From contig CAZVHP010000003.1 in assembly GCA_964627305.1 (NCBI GenBank), positions 62,001 to 126,000 of the forward strand: a DNA stretch of 64,000 nt, written 5' to 3'. Within the stretch, counting starts at the first letter, position 1, and each line of letters opens with the position of its first letter. A model generated the notes under the pieces. The model was not told the origin of the DNA. It saw only the letters and a program-made list of their open reading frames with translations, and searched no databases. The translations under genes and the position numbers were made by a program. The DNA is from WJKG01 sp964627305 (GTDB lineage: Bacteria; Zixibacteria; MSB-5A5; GN15; FEB-12). Shown here piece after piece: positions 1-7,714 of the stretch.

Positions 1-1
1 G

Positions 2-196
2 AGCCGCCTTGCGAGTGCTGCGCGGCAGCGGGTGGCGGGCTTCACGTTGAGCCACGCCCGGGCGACATGGACGCGTGCCTGGGAGAGTGCGCTCGGGGCA
101 GATCAGGGGCAGAGTCGGGTTACGGCAGAACAGCCGGTTGACGCGGCAGCGGTGGCAGGGCGGGAACGCGCGACGCAGACGCTGCCGGTGGGCTGA
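2..196 (+). CDS. C-terminal fragment of a possible glycosyltransferase
   Basis: An open frame enters from the left edge and stops with TGA at 194-196, giving the last 64 residues of a protein. The tail is Ala/Arg-rich and helical with a Trp pair (TWTRAWESAL), which resembles the C-terminal helix of GT-B family 4 glycosyltransferases. The next gene is a family 2 glycosyltransferase, so a polysaccharide locus is plausible. Nothing catalytic is visible in the fragment, so the assignment rests on weak resemblance and context. Confidence 0.4.
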   Translation, partial: SRLASAARQRVAGFTLSHARATWTRAWESALGADQGQSRVTAEQPVDAAAVAGRERATQTLPVG

Positions 197-309
197 GGGC
201 ACAATGTGAGCTGCGGATGTCCGGTTAAACTTGTATTGGATTGCGCTTCGGTCTATATTCTCCGCTGAGTAACGGATAACAGACGAATCCTCTGCCACCA
301 GAGAAGATC

Positions 310-1329
310 TTGGCCGACAGCAAATACGACATAGCGGTGATTATGCCGGTTCGCAACGAATCGGCCTTTCTGGCGCAGACGCTTGAGCAGATCTACCATC
401 AGGATTACCCGATGGAGCGGGTAGAGGTAGTGGTGGCCGAGGGGTGTTCCACCGACAACACGCGTGAGATTGCCCTGGGGTTCAAGGGGCGCTTTGGATC
501 GTTGAAGGTGCTGGACAACACCCGTTGTGTGCCGTCGGCGGGGCGCAATGTGGGGGTGAAGAACAGCACGGCGCCCTACGTGATTGTCATCGATGGTCAT
601 ACGCATCTTCCCGGCAAGGACCTGTTTTCTGATATGGTGCGGCTGTTCGAAACAACCGGGGCCCAGTGCCTGTGCCGTCCGCAGCCGCTGACACCGCCGG
701 ACATCAATGAGTTTGAGCGGTCGGTGGCGCTGTGTCGGAGTTCGGTGCTGGGGCACAAGCCGGGCAGCGAGATTTATGCCGATGATGAGCGGTTTGTGGA
801 TCCGACGTCATCGGGAGCGATGTACCGTCGCGAGGTGTTCGCTCAGATCGGGTTTTTCGATGAGGATTTCGACGCCTGCGAGGATGTTGATTTCAACCAC
901 CGGGTGCACATACACGGCATGAAGGCGTTTTTGTCACCGAAGCTGACGGTCTGCTATTACCCGCGTTCATCGCTTCGCGGGCTGTGGCGCCAGATGGTGC
1001 GCTATGGGAAGGGGCGGTATCGTTTTTCGGCGAAGCATGGTGTGTTTTCGCCGATCCAGTGGCTGGCGGCGGCCGGAGTGGTGGGCTTCGCCCTGCTGTT
1101 GCTGCTGGCTTTGGTGTCGGCCGCAGCGCGAGAGATCTTTACGACTGCGACAGGGCTGTATTTACTGTTGATCATCTTCTTTTCGTTCTATCTGGCGGTG
1201 AAGGAGAAGCATCTTGGGTGCCTGTTGTATGGTCCGGTGATCTTCCCCGCCATTCACTTCGGTCTCGGGTGGGGGTATTTGTCCGGTCTTATCGAGCGGC
1301 TGATGCGCCGCGAGCCGTCACCGCTTTAG
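310..1329 (+). CDS. Glycosyltransferase family 2, ExoA-like, membrane-anchored
   Basis: A GT-A fold glycosyltransferase of 339 residues that probably transfers an activated sugar in exopolysaccharide or envelope glycan synthesis at the inner membrane. The N-terminal nucleotide-binding motif (IMPVRNE, residues 11-17), the metal-binding DGH (95-97), the acceptor-side ED pair (191-192) and a Q-x2-RYGKGR motif near 228-236 follow the family order. Three hydrophobic segments lie near 252-272, 280-297 and 303-325, as in succinoglycan ExoA-type enzymes. The start is TTG at 310; the frame is closed by a TAA at 277 and the next ATG falls inside the first conserved strand. Substrate unknown. Confidence 0.85.
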   Translation: MADSKYDIAVIMPVRNESAFLAQTLEQIYHQDYPMERVEVVVAEGCSTDNTREIALGFKGRFGSLKVLDNTRCVPSAGRNVGVKNSTAPYVIVIDGHTHLPGKDLFSDMVRLFETTGAQCLCRPQPLTPPDINEFERSVALCRSSVLGHKPGSEIYADDERFVDPTSSGAMYRREVFAQIGFFDEDFDACEDVDFNHRVHIHGMKAFLSPKLTVCYYPRSSLRGLWRQMVRYGKGRYRFSAKHGVFSPIQWLAAAGVVGFALLLLLALVSAAAREIFTTATGLYLLLIIFFSFYLAVKEKHLGCLLYGPVIFPAIHFGLGWGYLSGLIERLMRREPSPL

Positions 1330-1345
1330 TCAGGAAGGGGGCGTC

Positions 1346-2590
1346 ATGTCCAGAGTGCAGAGTTTCTCGTCACTGGACCTGTTTCGGCAGTGTCCGCGCA
1401 AGTACAAGTTCAAGTATATCGAGCGGCGGGAGTTGCCTCCGGTGGTCTCCGCCGAGCTGGAGCTGGGGCGGATTGTCCACGATGTGATAGAGAAGCTCTA
1501 TCGGGCGGCGCAGGATGGTGTCGTTATCGCGCGTGCTGATGCCATTGATCAGTATGATCGCATGTGGTCGGGGGTTGACACGAAGAAGATCCAGCCGGCG
1601 GGGGAGTATGCGACTGTAGATGATACGATCAGGGCCGGTGGGCGCCTTCTGGGGGCATTCTGGGACAAGTATCAGCCGTTTGACCAGGGGACATTGCTGG
1701 GGGCGGAGGTAGACATCACGTTTGAGCTCCCGGGCACAAGCATGAGGTTTCGGGGGAAGGTGGATCGTCTGTGGAAGCGCGATGATGGGGTGATCGAGGT
1801 ATGCGACTACAAGACGGGTCGGCGGTTGGCGAAGGTGACGGACCATCATTTCCTGTTTCAGATGGGCTTGTATCACCTCGGGGTCAAGGTGGCGCATCCG
1901 CAGTTCGAGACAATCGAGGTGGCGCAGTATTTTCTTCGCATGGACGAAGTTGTGCGCTATCGGTTCTCGGGGGAGGAGCTTGACGAGATCACTGAGGAGT
2001 TGCGTCAGGCGGTGCTGGCGATTGAGCGGGCGGGGCGGCTGGATGATTTTCCGACACATGAGGCGACCCACTGCAACTGGTGTGAGTACTACGAAATGTG
2101 CCCGGCCAAGGTGCATCGGAATCTTCTTGAGGAGCAGGCCGATCTTCCGATCGATGGCTCGGCTGAGAGTGTTCGGAGGCTGGCCGAGGATGTGGATGCG
2201 TACGTGGAACTGGACAGCAAGGTCAAGGAGTTGACAGCTCGGCGGGACGCGCTCAAGGAGAAGATGACGCAGATAGCGAGGGAGACGGGCTGGGAGAAGC
2301 TTTCGGGGACGCTGGGGGATCTGCGGGTGAAGGTCCGGGCGGTAGAGAAGTTTGTGACCAAGTCGGCCGATGCCGCCGCGAATGCCGATTTCACAGCGCA
2401 GGTGCGCGCGCTGGCGTTGGATGAGTACATGAAGGTTGACAACAACGCCCTGATGAAGGCGTATGAGAATGGTCAGTTGCCGTCGGGGCATCTTGAGACG
2501 CTTAAGCCGTTCATTGTTACGGATGAGTCGGTTCGTGTTTGGGTGCGTCGGCGAGACAGCGAGGATGTCGACAGCGGCGAGGGTGCATAG
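1346..2590 (+). CDS. PD-(D/E)XK nuclease, RecB/AddB-type with Fe-S cluster
   Basis: A 414-residue single-domain nuclease of the RecB-like PD-(D/E)XK superfamily. H45, E121, D140, D154-Y-K156 and Q172 follow the order of the active-site motifs. C16 together with C243, C246 and C252 matches the four-cysteine Fe-S staple of AddB and Cas4. After residue 270 the chain becomes a helical, probably coiled-coil tail. The ATG at 1346 follows AGGAAGGGGG at good spacing, 16 bases after the upstream glycosyltransferase. Family members process DNA ends during repair; no helicase partner is adjacent and no cas genes are present, so a stand-alone repair nuclease is the simplest reading. Confidence 0.85.
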   Translation: MSRVQSFSSLDLFRQCPRKYKFKYIERRELPPVVSAELELGRIVHDVIEKLYRAAQDGVVIARADAIDQYDRMWSGVDTKKIQPAGEYATVDDTIRAGGRLLGAFWDKYQPFDQGTLLGAEVDITFELPGTSMRFRGKVDRLWKRDDGVIEVCDYKTGRRLAKVTDHHFLFQMGLYHLGVKVAHPQFETIEVAQYFLRMDEVVRYRFSGEELDEITEELRQAVLAIERAGRLDDFPTHEATHCNWCEYYEMCPAKVHRNLLEEQADLPIDGSAESVRRLAEDVDAYVELDSKVKELTARRDALKEKMTQIARETGWEKLSGTLGDLRVKVRAVEKFVTKSADAAANADFTAQVRALALDEYMKVDNNALMKAYENGQLPSGHLETLKPFIVTDESVRVWVRRRDSEDVDSGEGA

Positions 2591-2640
2591 CACTCCTGCC
2601 GAGACTGCTGCCCTCAGTGCGCGTGGTGGGCAAAGTGAAA

Positions 2641-2670
2641 GCCCGCAGGTGTCGCGCCTGCGGGCTTCTT
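2641..2670. terminator. Rho-independent terminator, probably bidirectional
   Basis: A perfect 9-bp stem (GCCCGCAGG / CCTGCGGGC, 2641-2649 and 2657-2665) with a 7-base loop lies between convergent genes. TTCTT follows on the plus strand and TTTCAC on the minus strand, so it could serve the nuclease gene and the minus-strand gene that ends at 2712. Confidence 0.6.
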
Positions 2671-2711
2671 ATGCTCTCATGCTGTGCGGCAGAATGATGG
2701 TCTTGTCGATG

Positions 2712-3290
2712 TTACTTGCCGGAGTTGCGCACGACGAATGCCGGAACGATCTGCAGCTCCTTGATACGTTCACCGACGATGGTGTCGAGTCCGTGCTCAG
2801 TGGGCTGAATGCGATCGGCGACCGTCATCAGGGAGTTTTCCGGGTGGGTGGTGGTGGTGTCGACGGTGAGGCTGGTGATCGGCTTGTCATCGAGCGAGGA
2901 GACGAAGAAGGTGACGAGCCGACCTGAGCCGGGGTCGAGTTTGTGCCGGGTCGGGCCAAGGTTGGCGACCATGCCCATAGTGACGCACTGGACGGCGGTA
3001 TCGGCTCGGAAGCCCTTGTAGGCGAAGTGTTCGACGCGTCCGCCGGTGTAGACGGCGGAATCGCCGACGATCCGGTTCTCACCGGCGCCAAGGCGAAGGG
3101 GGACTGAGAGGCCGACGACGGGCTGATCGTTGGTATACGAGACGGTCACCGACCAGTTGAGGTCGTTGATATTCTCGATTTCGACATAGACGGTGTCGAT
3201 GCTGCCGAAATAGTCGGTCTGCGCGGTCGCCAGCACCGGCGCCATCAGTAGTGCCAGAAGGCAGGGAATCAGGTAGCGATATGGTTTCAT
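2712..3290 (-). CDS. Secreted cohesin-like domain protein
   Basis: 192 residues with a Sec signal peptide (hydrophobic core about 8-21, cleavage expected after ATA at 21-23). The mature part is a single beta-rich domain containing a YTNDQPVVGLSVPLRLG segment near 54-70 and a GSGRLVTFFVSSL segment near 127-139. These resemble cohesin-type and related dockerin-partner domains. Two dockerin proteins are encoded elsewhere in the window, so this could be a partner, but no binding face can be identified by eye. The ATG at 3290 has a GGGAG six bases upstream. The product is most likely periplasmic or at the cell surface. Confidence 0.55.
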   Translation of the reverse strand: MKPYRYLIPCLLALLMAPVLATAQTDYFGSIDTVYVEIENINDLNWSVTVSYTNDQPVVGLSVPLRLGAGENRIVGDSAVYTGGRVEHFAYKGFRADTAVQCVTMGMVANLGPTRHKLDPGSGRLVTFFVSSLDDKPITSLTVDTTTTHPENSLMTVADRIQPTEHGLDTIVGERIKELQIVPAFVVRNSGK

Positions 3291-3379
3291 CAGTTACTCC
3301 CAAAGAGGCTATTGTTAATCGTTGTCATGTCTTGTACATACTCCCACAGGGTTCAGATCCCCGATTCTCGGTCACTCGG

Positions 3380-4879
3380 TCAGCTTTCGAATGAGGGGCG
3401 CTCAGCCCTGGCGAGTGACTGGCGGAGGGCTTCCCGGAGTGAATCGGCGACGGCCGGTCTGCTCAGTTTCTGATCATAGATGCGGATGGCGTTGACAATG
3501 GCTCGCTGGCCGATGGTCGCCTTGGGGTAGCTGTCATACACCCGGGTGAGGATATCGGCGGCTTCCTGCCACCGTCCCTGTTGTCCAAACAGGTCGGACT
3601 TGAAGAGCCTGGCGCGTGCCTCGTCGACAGTTCCGCTTCGTCGGGCGATCATTTCATCGTAGACAAGTTCAGCATCTTCGTACCATCGGGCGGCCTCATC
3701 GTGGCGTCCCTGCTTCTGGAACTCTTTGGCAAGGTAGAGATAGGTGGACAGAGCTTCATCCGATTCGCGGTACTTTTCAAGGAGCACTTTGTATTCGGCG
3801 AGGGCGCGGTTGAAGCTTCCCTCGAGCTCAAAGGACCGTGCCAGCGTGTACTGGGCCAGGGGGCTGGAGGTGAAGTGGCGACGGTGGTTGTCGCGGACGT
3901 CGACGAGCAGTTCGCGGGCCTCGGCGAACCTGCCCTGATCCATCTTTGCGCCGGCCTTCTTGAGCTTGATGACGGGAACATAGTTGCTGTCTGCCGGTTG
4001 GAGGTCGCTCATCAGGGAGTCATACAGCCGCACGGCGGTTGCGAACTGGCGAAGCTCCCGGGCATAGATGTCGGCGATTTCAAGGCGGGCGCGTTTGAGT
4101 GTGTGGCCGGCGGAATCAACCATGAGGGTGAGGTGCTCGATGGCTTTCGGCCAGTCTGCTTTCATCTGGTAGACCTGGCTGAGGTTGCTGTGGCTTGGTA
4201 CCACAATGATGGTGCCGGGGTACTCATCGATCAGGCCCTGGTAGTAGTCGCGTGCCCAGGGAAAACGCTGGTTGAAGGAAGCGGTGTCGTTGATACTGGT
4301 GATGACGCGCAGAACGTGAGCCGGCAGATTGAACAGGCGGCCGACTATCTGGGTGCCGCTGGTGGGCGGGTAGAAGCGATCGACAGCGTTGTCATAGACG
4401 GTCAGGGCACTATCCCAGCGGCCGGCGGCCTGCAGGCACTGCCCGAGATTGACATAGGTAACCATGAGGTCTGAATCGTAGAGGCTGACCTCGCTGAGCA
4501 GTCGGTTAAGGATGGTGACGCAGGTGTCGTAATGGTCGATGGTGTAATACATCTGGGTGAGTCTGCTGGCGGCCTGATGGGCGAGGGTGGACATCTCGCG
4601 GGTTTCCACCGGGTAGCGGGCCGAGTCGACGGCTTTGAGACCGCCCAGGCAGATTTCGAAGACTTCGCCATAGGAGTCGGCAATCGACTGCTTCAGGGAA
4701 GCATCGGCCAGGTCCGGGCGTATCTGTAGTTCGGCGAGTTGGCGCTCGGTCTGCTCGTAGAGCTTCTCCGCCTGATAGCGGACTTTGAGTGCCGGGTTGT
4801 CGCTGCAGGCGACCGTGGTCAAGGCCAGCAGTGCCAGCGCGACAAGGATACATCTTGTTACATCCGTGTGTTTGTTCAT
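3380..4879 (-). CDS. TPR-repeat lipoprotein
   Basis: A 499-residue lipoprotein. The N-terminus has a basic stretch, a Leu/Ala core and a lipobox (TVAC), so the protein should be lipid-anchored in the envelope. The rest is almost entirely helical tetratricopeptide repeats, with recurring A-x-W/Y and Y-P-x-S/G turns. Such proteins act as scaffolds in envelope complexes, for example BamD- or CpoB-like, but no specific partner can be named. I prefer the ATG at 4879, preceded by AGG at 7 bases; a TTG at 4900 in the same frame would add a non-hydrophobic leader before the signal peptide. Confidence 0.7.
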   Translation of the reverse strand: MNKHTDVTRCILVALALLALTTVACSDNPALKVRYQAEKLYEQTERQLAELQIRPDLADASLKQSIADSYGEVFEICLGGLKAVDSARYPVETREMSTLAHQAASRLTQMYYTIDHYDTCVTILNRLLSEVSLYDSDLMVTYVNLGQCLQAAGRWDSALTVYDNAVDRFYPPTSGTQIVGRLFNLPAHVLRVITSINDTASFNQRFPWARDYYQGLIDEYPGTIIVVPSHSNLSQVYQMKADWPKAIEHLTLMVDSAGHTLKRARLEIADIYARELRQFATAVRLYDSLMSDLQPADSNYVPVIKLKKAGAKMDQGRFAEARELLVDVRDNHRRHFTSSPLAQYTLARSFELEGSFNRALAEYKVLLEKYRESDEALSTYLYLAKEFQKQGRHDEAARWYEDAELVYDEMIARRSGTVDEARARLFKSDLFGQQGRWQEAADILTRVYDSYPKATIGQRAIVNAIRIYDQKLSRPAVADSLREALRQSLARAERPSFES

Positions 4880-5010
4880 CCTACAACCTATATCGGACAA
4901 TCAGTTAGAGTATTCAGTGACCAGTGGGTGAAATATAGGGGCTGACTGCAATCACTACAAGTGTATTGTGAGGGCTTTGGTCGTGTCGGTTGTGTTGTGC
5001 CGGAACAGGC

Positions 5011-5039
5011 AAAAAAAGAACCCGCCGAATGGCGGGTTC
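5011..5039 (-). terminator. Rho-independent terminator of the PEP-CTERM gene
   Basis: The stem GAACCCGCC / GGCGGGTTC (5018-5026 and 5031-5039) with a GAAT tetraloop is followed on the minus strand by seven T residues. It lies about 40 bases past the stop of the PEP-CTERM gene at 5079. Confidence 0.85.
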
Positions 5040-5078
5040 CTTTTGGTGAATTTGCTACGTGAGCCAAATTACTTGCAA

Positions 5079-5849
5079 TTACTTATTGCGGCGACGGAGG
5101 ATGCCGGCACCCAGCAGGCCCAGACCGAACAGGGCGATGGTGGTCGGCTCAGGAATCGGGTTGTACTCGATCTTGTCGTTGCCGCAGCGCCAAGTCTGGC
5201 TCAGGGTGAAGTAGTTATAGTCACCCAGCAACTCCTTGTCGAACGCGAACTCGTAGAAGTAAGTACCAGTCTGCCAGGCGTACATGGGATCGCTCTCGAC
5301 ATAGCCCATGAAGGTCAGGTGGCTCTCAACGACGCCCTCAATCTTCTGGCCACCGGTAACCTCAAACGGACCGGCCGCGTCGCGAATGGTCGGATTGTGG
5401 CCGTAGCCGCCCGGGAGATCCGGGATCATGCTGTAGTCGCTAACCATCCAGAGGTCGGAGTCGTAACCGAATTCGGCATTAATGTTTGCATTGACATCAA
5501 TGGCGAACATGTTGCCGGTGTTGGTGGTGATGAAAAGGTCACCCATCCACCACTCGCGGCCCTGCGCCCAGACGCTCCAGCCGGAGCTGTTGGTGACGCC
5601 GATGTAGACGCGGCTCTCGTCGGAACGGACGAAGATGCCTTCGAGGTCAAACGCCTCGCCACCGACGTCGAGGTTACCCGGGGAGGGGACATTGCCGACA
5701 CCGCCGGGATAGCTGATCGGGGACCAGTTGTTGTTGTGGTCAAACATGTCATCGTAGCTGTCGAACGTAAAGAAATTGGTGTTGACCTGCGCGGAGGCGA
5801 CACCAGCCACGAAGACCAGACCGAGTGCGAGAGTAAGCAGTTTCTTCAT
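5079..5849 (-). CDS. PEP-CTERM sorting-domain surface protein
   Basis: A 256-residue exported protein: Sec signal peptide (KKLLTLALG core, ASA cleavage site), a Trp/Asp-rich beta domain, then a C-terminal tripartite sorting signal, PEPTT near 233-237, a transmembrane stretch and a terminal RRRNK cluster. In the known PEP-CTERM system an exosortase cleaves at this signal; no exosortase gene is in the window. The central part has a GDLFITTNTG segment followed by an aspartate-rich strand, as in DOMON/CBM9-like folds, which is only a suggestion. The ATG at 5849 has GAGG six bases upstream; an ATG four codons earlier has no ribosome site. A sigma-54-type promoter lies upstream at 5913-5929. Confidence 0.9.
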   Translation of the reverse strand: MKKLLTLALGLVFVAGVASAQVNTNFFTFDSYDDMFDHNNNWSPISYPGGVGNVPSPGNLDVGGEAFDLEGIFVRSDESRVYIGVTNSSGWSVWAQGREWWMGDLFITTNTGNMFAIDVNANINAEFGYDSDLWMVSDYSMIPDLPGGYGHNPTIRDAAGPFEVTGGQKIEGVVESHLTFMGYVESDPMYAWQTGTYFYEFAFDKELLGDYNYFTLSQTWRCGNDKIEYNPIPEPTTIALFGLGLLGAGILRRRNK

Positions 5850-5912
5850 TTTAGTCCTCATTGTTGGTTATAGGTATGTTTTCCAGTTATTCTATCTTCT
5901 GAGCCCGTAATG

Positions 5913-5929
5913 AGCAATTGTGATGCCAA
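5913..5929 (-). promoter_or_regulatory. Sigma-54 (-24/-12) promoter of the PEP-CTERM gene
   Basis: On the minus strand the sequence TTGGCATCACAATTGCT has the GG and GC dinucleotides separated by exactly 10 bases and matches the TGGCAC-N5-TTGCA consensus closely. Initiation would fall near 5902, leaving a leader of about 53 bases before the ATG at 5849. Confidence 0.75.
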
Positions 5930-6047
5930 AGAGCGACAGGGTCGATTGTTTTATTCGTAAGGTATTGTACTACAGCGGTTTATTTCTCGATAGCGAGCAC
6001 GCAACGGGTGCTGCCGGCATTGTCCGGCCAATATGTCGCCTGGGAGT

Positions 6048-6066
6048 GTCCAGACTGTGGACAACG
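6048..6066. promoter_or_regulatory. Dyad GTGTCC-N7-GGACAA, candidate activator site
   Basis: A 6+6 inverted repeat (one mismatch) lies about 150 bp upstream of the expected start from the sigma-54-type promoter at 5913-5929. That is the usual range for an enhancer-binding protein. It shares half-sites, spacing and an internal AGACT with the site at 6346. Confidence 0.5.
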
Positions 6067-6345
6067 ACAAGCCGGGGGCAGGGCTGGCTTGTCGGGAGTA
6101 AAGCATTGTTGAGCAATGGCTTATGCCAAATAGTCGGCGGCGGTCCTGGTGACGAGGGGGATCACGGCGTTGTGTGACTGCGTCCGTCGGTCCGGAATCA
6201 CGGGATGCGCGATACGACCACCTGCCCAGGATGTGTAAGCTTAAGTTTTGCAGCGCCTTATGCGAGGCCGCCGGGGCCTGACAGGAACCGGCGTGGACTG
6301 TTGGACCCTCTTTGGGTTGTCAAAGGGCCGGAAGGCTGGTCCGAA

Positions 6346-6364
6346 GTGTCCGGAGACTGGACAC
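6346..6364. promoter_or_regulatory. Dyad GTGTCC-N7-GGACAC, candidate activator site
   Basis: A perfect 6+6 inverted repeat with a 7-base spacer, a second copy of the motif at 6048. It lies 80 bases upstream of the portal gene and about 450 bp upstream of the sigma-54-type start. It could therefore act on either side, although no GG-N10-GC element faces the portal gene. Confidence 0.5.
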
Positions 6365-6444
6365 TCGAAAACCGGTCCAGGGCATTTTTGCTACTGGTTC
6401 TGAGGTGATTTCCGCCGGGCAGACAGGGGAAAAGGAGGGTTTCA

Positions 6445-7713
6445 ATGAAGTCAAAGAAGACCATAGCAGTCTATAATAGGAAGAGTAACAATAGTCTTCG
6501 GCAGGCAGTCTCGGTAGCCGGTGCTGATGATCGGAGTCTGCCGACGGCGGCTCGTCTGGAGCGGGTGCTGCGGTTGACGCCACCGGAAGTACATGAGGGG
6601 CGGCACCGCATCCGGCTGTATCGATTTCTGGCCGAGAGCATTCCCAGTGTGAGTGCCTGTCTGTGGACGTGGGTCCGTCTGACGGCCTCGCCGGCGCGCC
6701 TGGTGCCCGATGAGACAGCGCCATTGGCTGTGCAGGATCGGGCGCGGGCGGTGCTGGAGCAGTTGGCTCGTCGGTTGTATCCGAGGCCGCATAACCGTCA
6801 TACCGATCTGAAGCGCCTGGTAACCGATGTTTGTCTGCATTTGTATCGTGATGGTGGTTTCGGGGGTTTTCTGACCGTACTGGCTGACGGTTCCGGGGTT
6901 GACGGTGTGTTTCCGGTCGATCCGGTGCATATCGGCACGGACTACTCGCGCGGGCGGGTATCTTTGGTGCTGCAGACCGACACGAAGGCGGTGTCGCTGG
7001 ACCGGCCGGATTTCTATCACCTGCCGATGGGGGGCGGGGTTGATGATCCTTTCGGCCGTTCGCTGCTGGCGGGGATTCCTTTTGTGGCATATATCGAACA
7101 GCAACTGGTCGATGATATGCGCCGGGCGGTGCACAATGCCGGGTATCATCGGTTGCACGTGAAGATCACGCCGCCGGAGCGTCAGGCCGGGGAGTCGGAC
7201 CGGGGCTATACTGAGCGGATCAATGAGTACTTTGATGCCACGGTGGGCATGATTCGTTCGTGTCGGACCGAGGACAATCCGGTGACGTGGGACAATGTGG
7301 CGATTGAGTACATCGGCCCGGGCGGGGTGCGCAGTCAGAGCAACAGTTGGTTTTTCAATCACCGGGCGATGATCGAGGAGATCTGCGGGGGGATGAACCT
7401 GGCGCCGTTTCTTCTTGGCTATTCGTATGGTGCCACCACGACCTGGTCGGCGTTCAAATTCGATCTGGTCATGCGGCAGGTGCATACGGTGCAGCAGCAG
7501 GTAGCATCATTTCTGGAGTGGATTGGAAATATTGAGCTGGCCCTGCGGGGGGTGCCGGTGTCGTGCCGTGCGGAATTCGAAAACAGCTTCAGTTATCAGG
7601 CGAAAGAGCAGGCGGAGATTCAGTCGCGGCGGACCGACGGCCTGCTGAAGCTGTACGAGGCGGGGTTGATCGATGAGGTGATGGCGAAAGCGCAGGCGGC
7701 GAAGCTTCTCTGA
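6445..7713 (+). CDS. Phage portal protein
   Basis: A 422-residue portal-type protein, which would form the dodecameric ring at one capsid vertex through which the terminase threads DNA. The sequence shows the typical layout: a helical N-terminus, a beta-rich clip region with a YHLPMGGGVDDPFGRS segment near 192-207, then long helices (YIEQQLVDDMRRA, about 216-228). A C-terminal acidic/Ala helix (EAGLIDEVMAKAQAAKLL) resembles the tail of many portals. The ATG at 6445 follows AAGGAGG at 7 bases. The terminase gene begins one base after its stop. Length is usual for the family. Confidence 0.8.
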   Translation: MKSKKTIAVYNRKSNNSLRQAVSVAGADDRSLPTAARLERVLRLTPPEVHEGRHRIRLYRFLAESIPSVSACLWTWVRLTASPARLVPDETAPLAVQDRARAVLEQLARRLYPRPHNRHTDLKRLVTDVCLHLYRDGGFGGFLTVLADGSGVDGVFPVDPVHIGTDYSRGRVSLVLQTDTKAVSLDRPDFYHLPMGGGVDDPFGRSLLAGIPFVAYIEQQLVDDMRRAVHNAGYHRLHVKITPPERQAGESDRGYTERINEYFDATVGMIRSCRTEDNPVTWDNVAIEYIGPGGVRSQSNSWFFNHRAMIEEICGGMNLAPFLLGYSYGATTTWSAFKFDLVMRQVHTVQQQVASFLEWIGNIELALRGVPVSCRAEFENSFSYQAKEQAEIQSRRTDGLLKLYEAGLIDEVMAKAQAAKLL

Positions 7714-7714
7714 C

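Larger units (their letters stand above)
5850..6444. other. Regulatory intergenic region between PEP-CTERM gene and phage-like island
   Basis: About 595 bases without a credible gene; the short open frames lack ribosome sites and protein-like composition. It holds the sigma-54-type promoter at 5913-5929 and the two GTGTCC dyads. I see no attachment-site duplication, tRNA remnant or integrase fragment marking the island edge. Confidence 0.6.

Noticed and set aside
1346..2590. Reading the PD-(D/E)XK Fe-S protein as Cas4
   Set aside because: No CRISPR array or other cas gene is present and the protein is about twice the usual Cas4 length with a coiled-coil tail.
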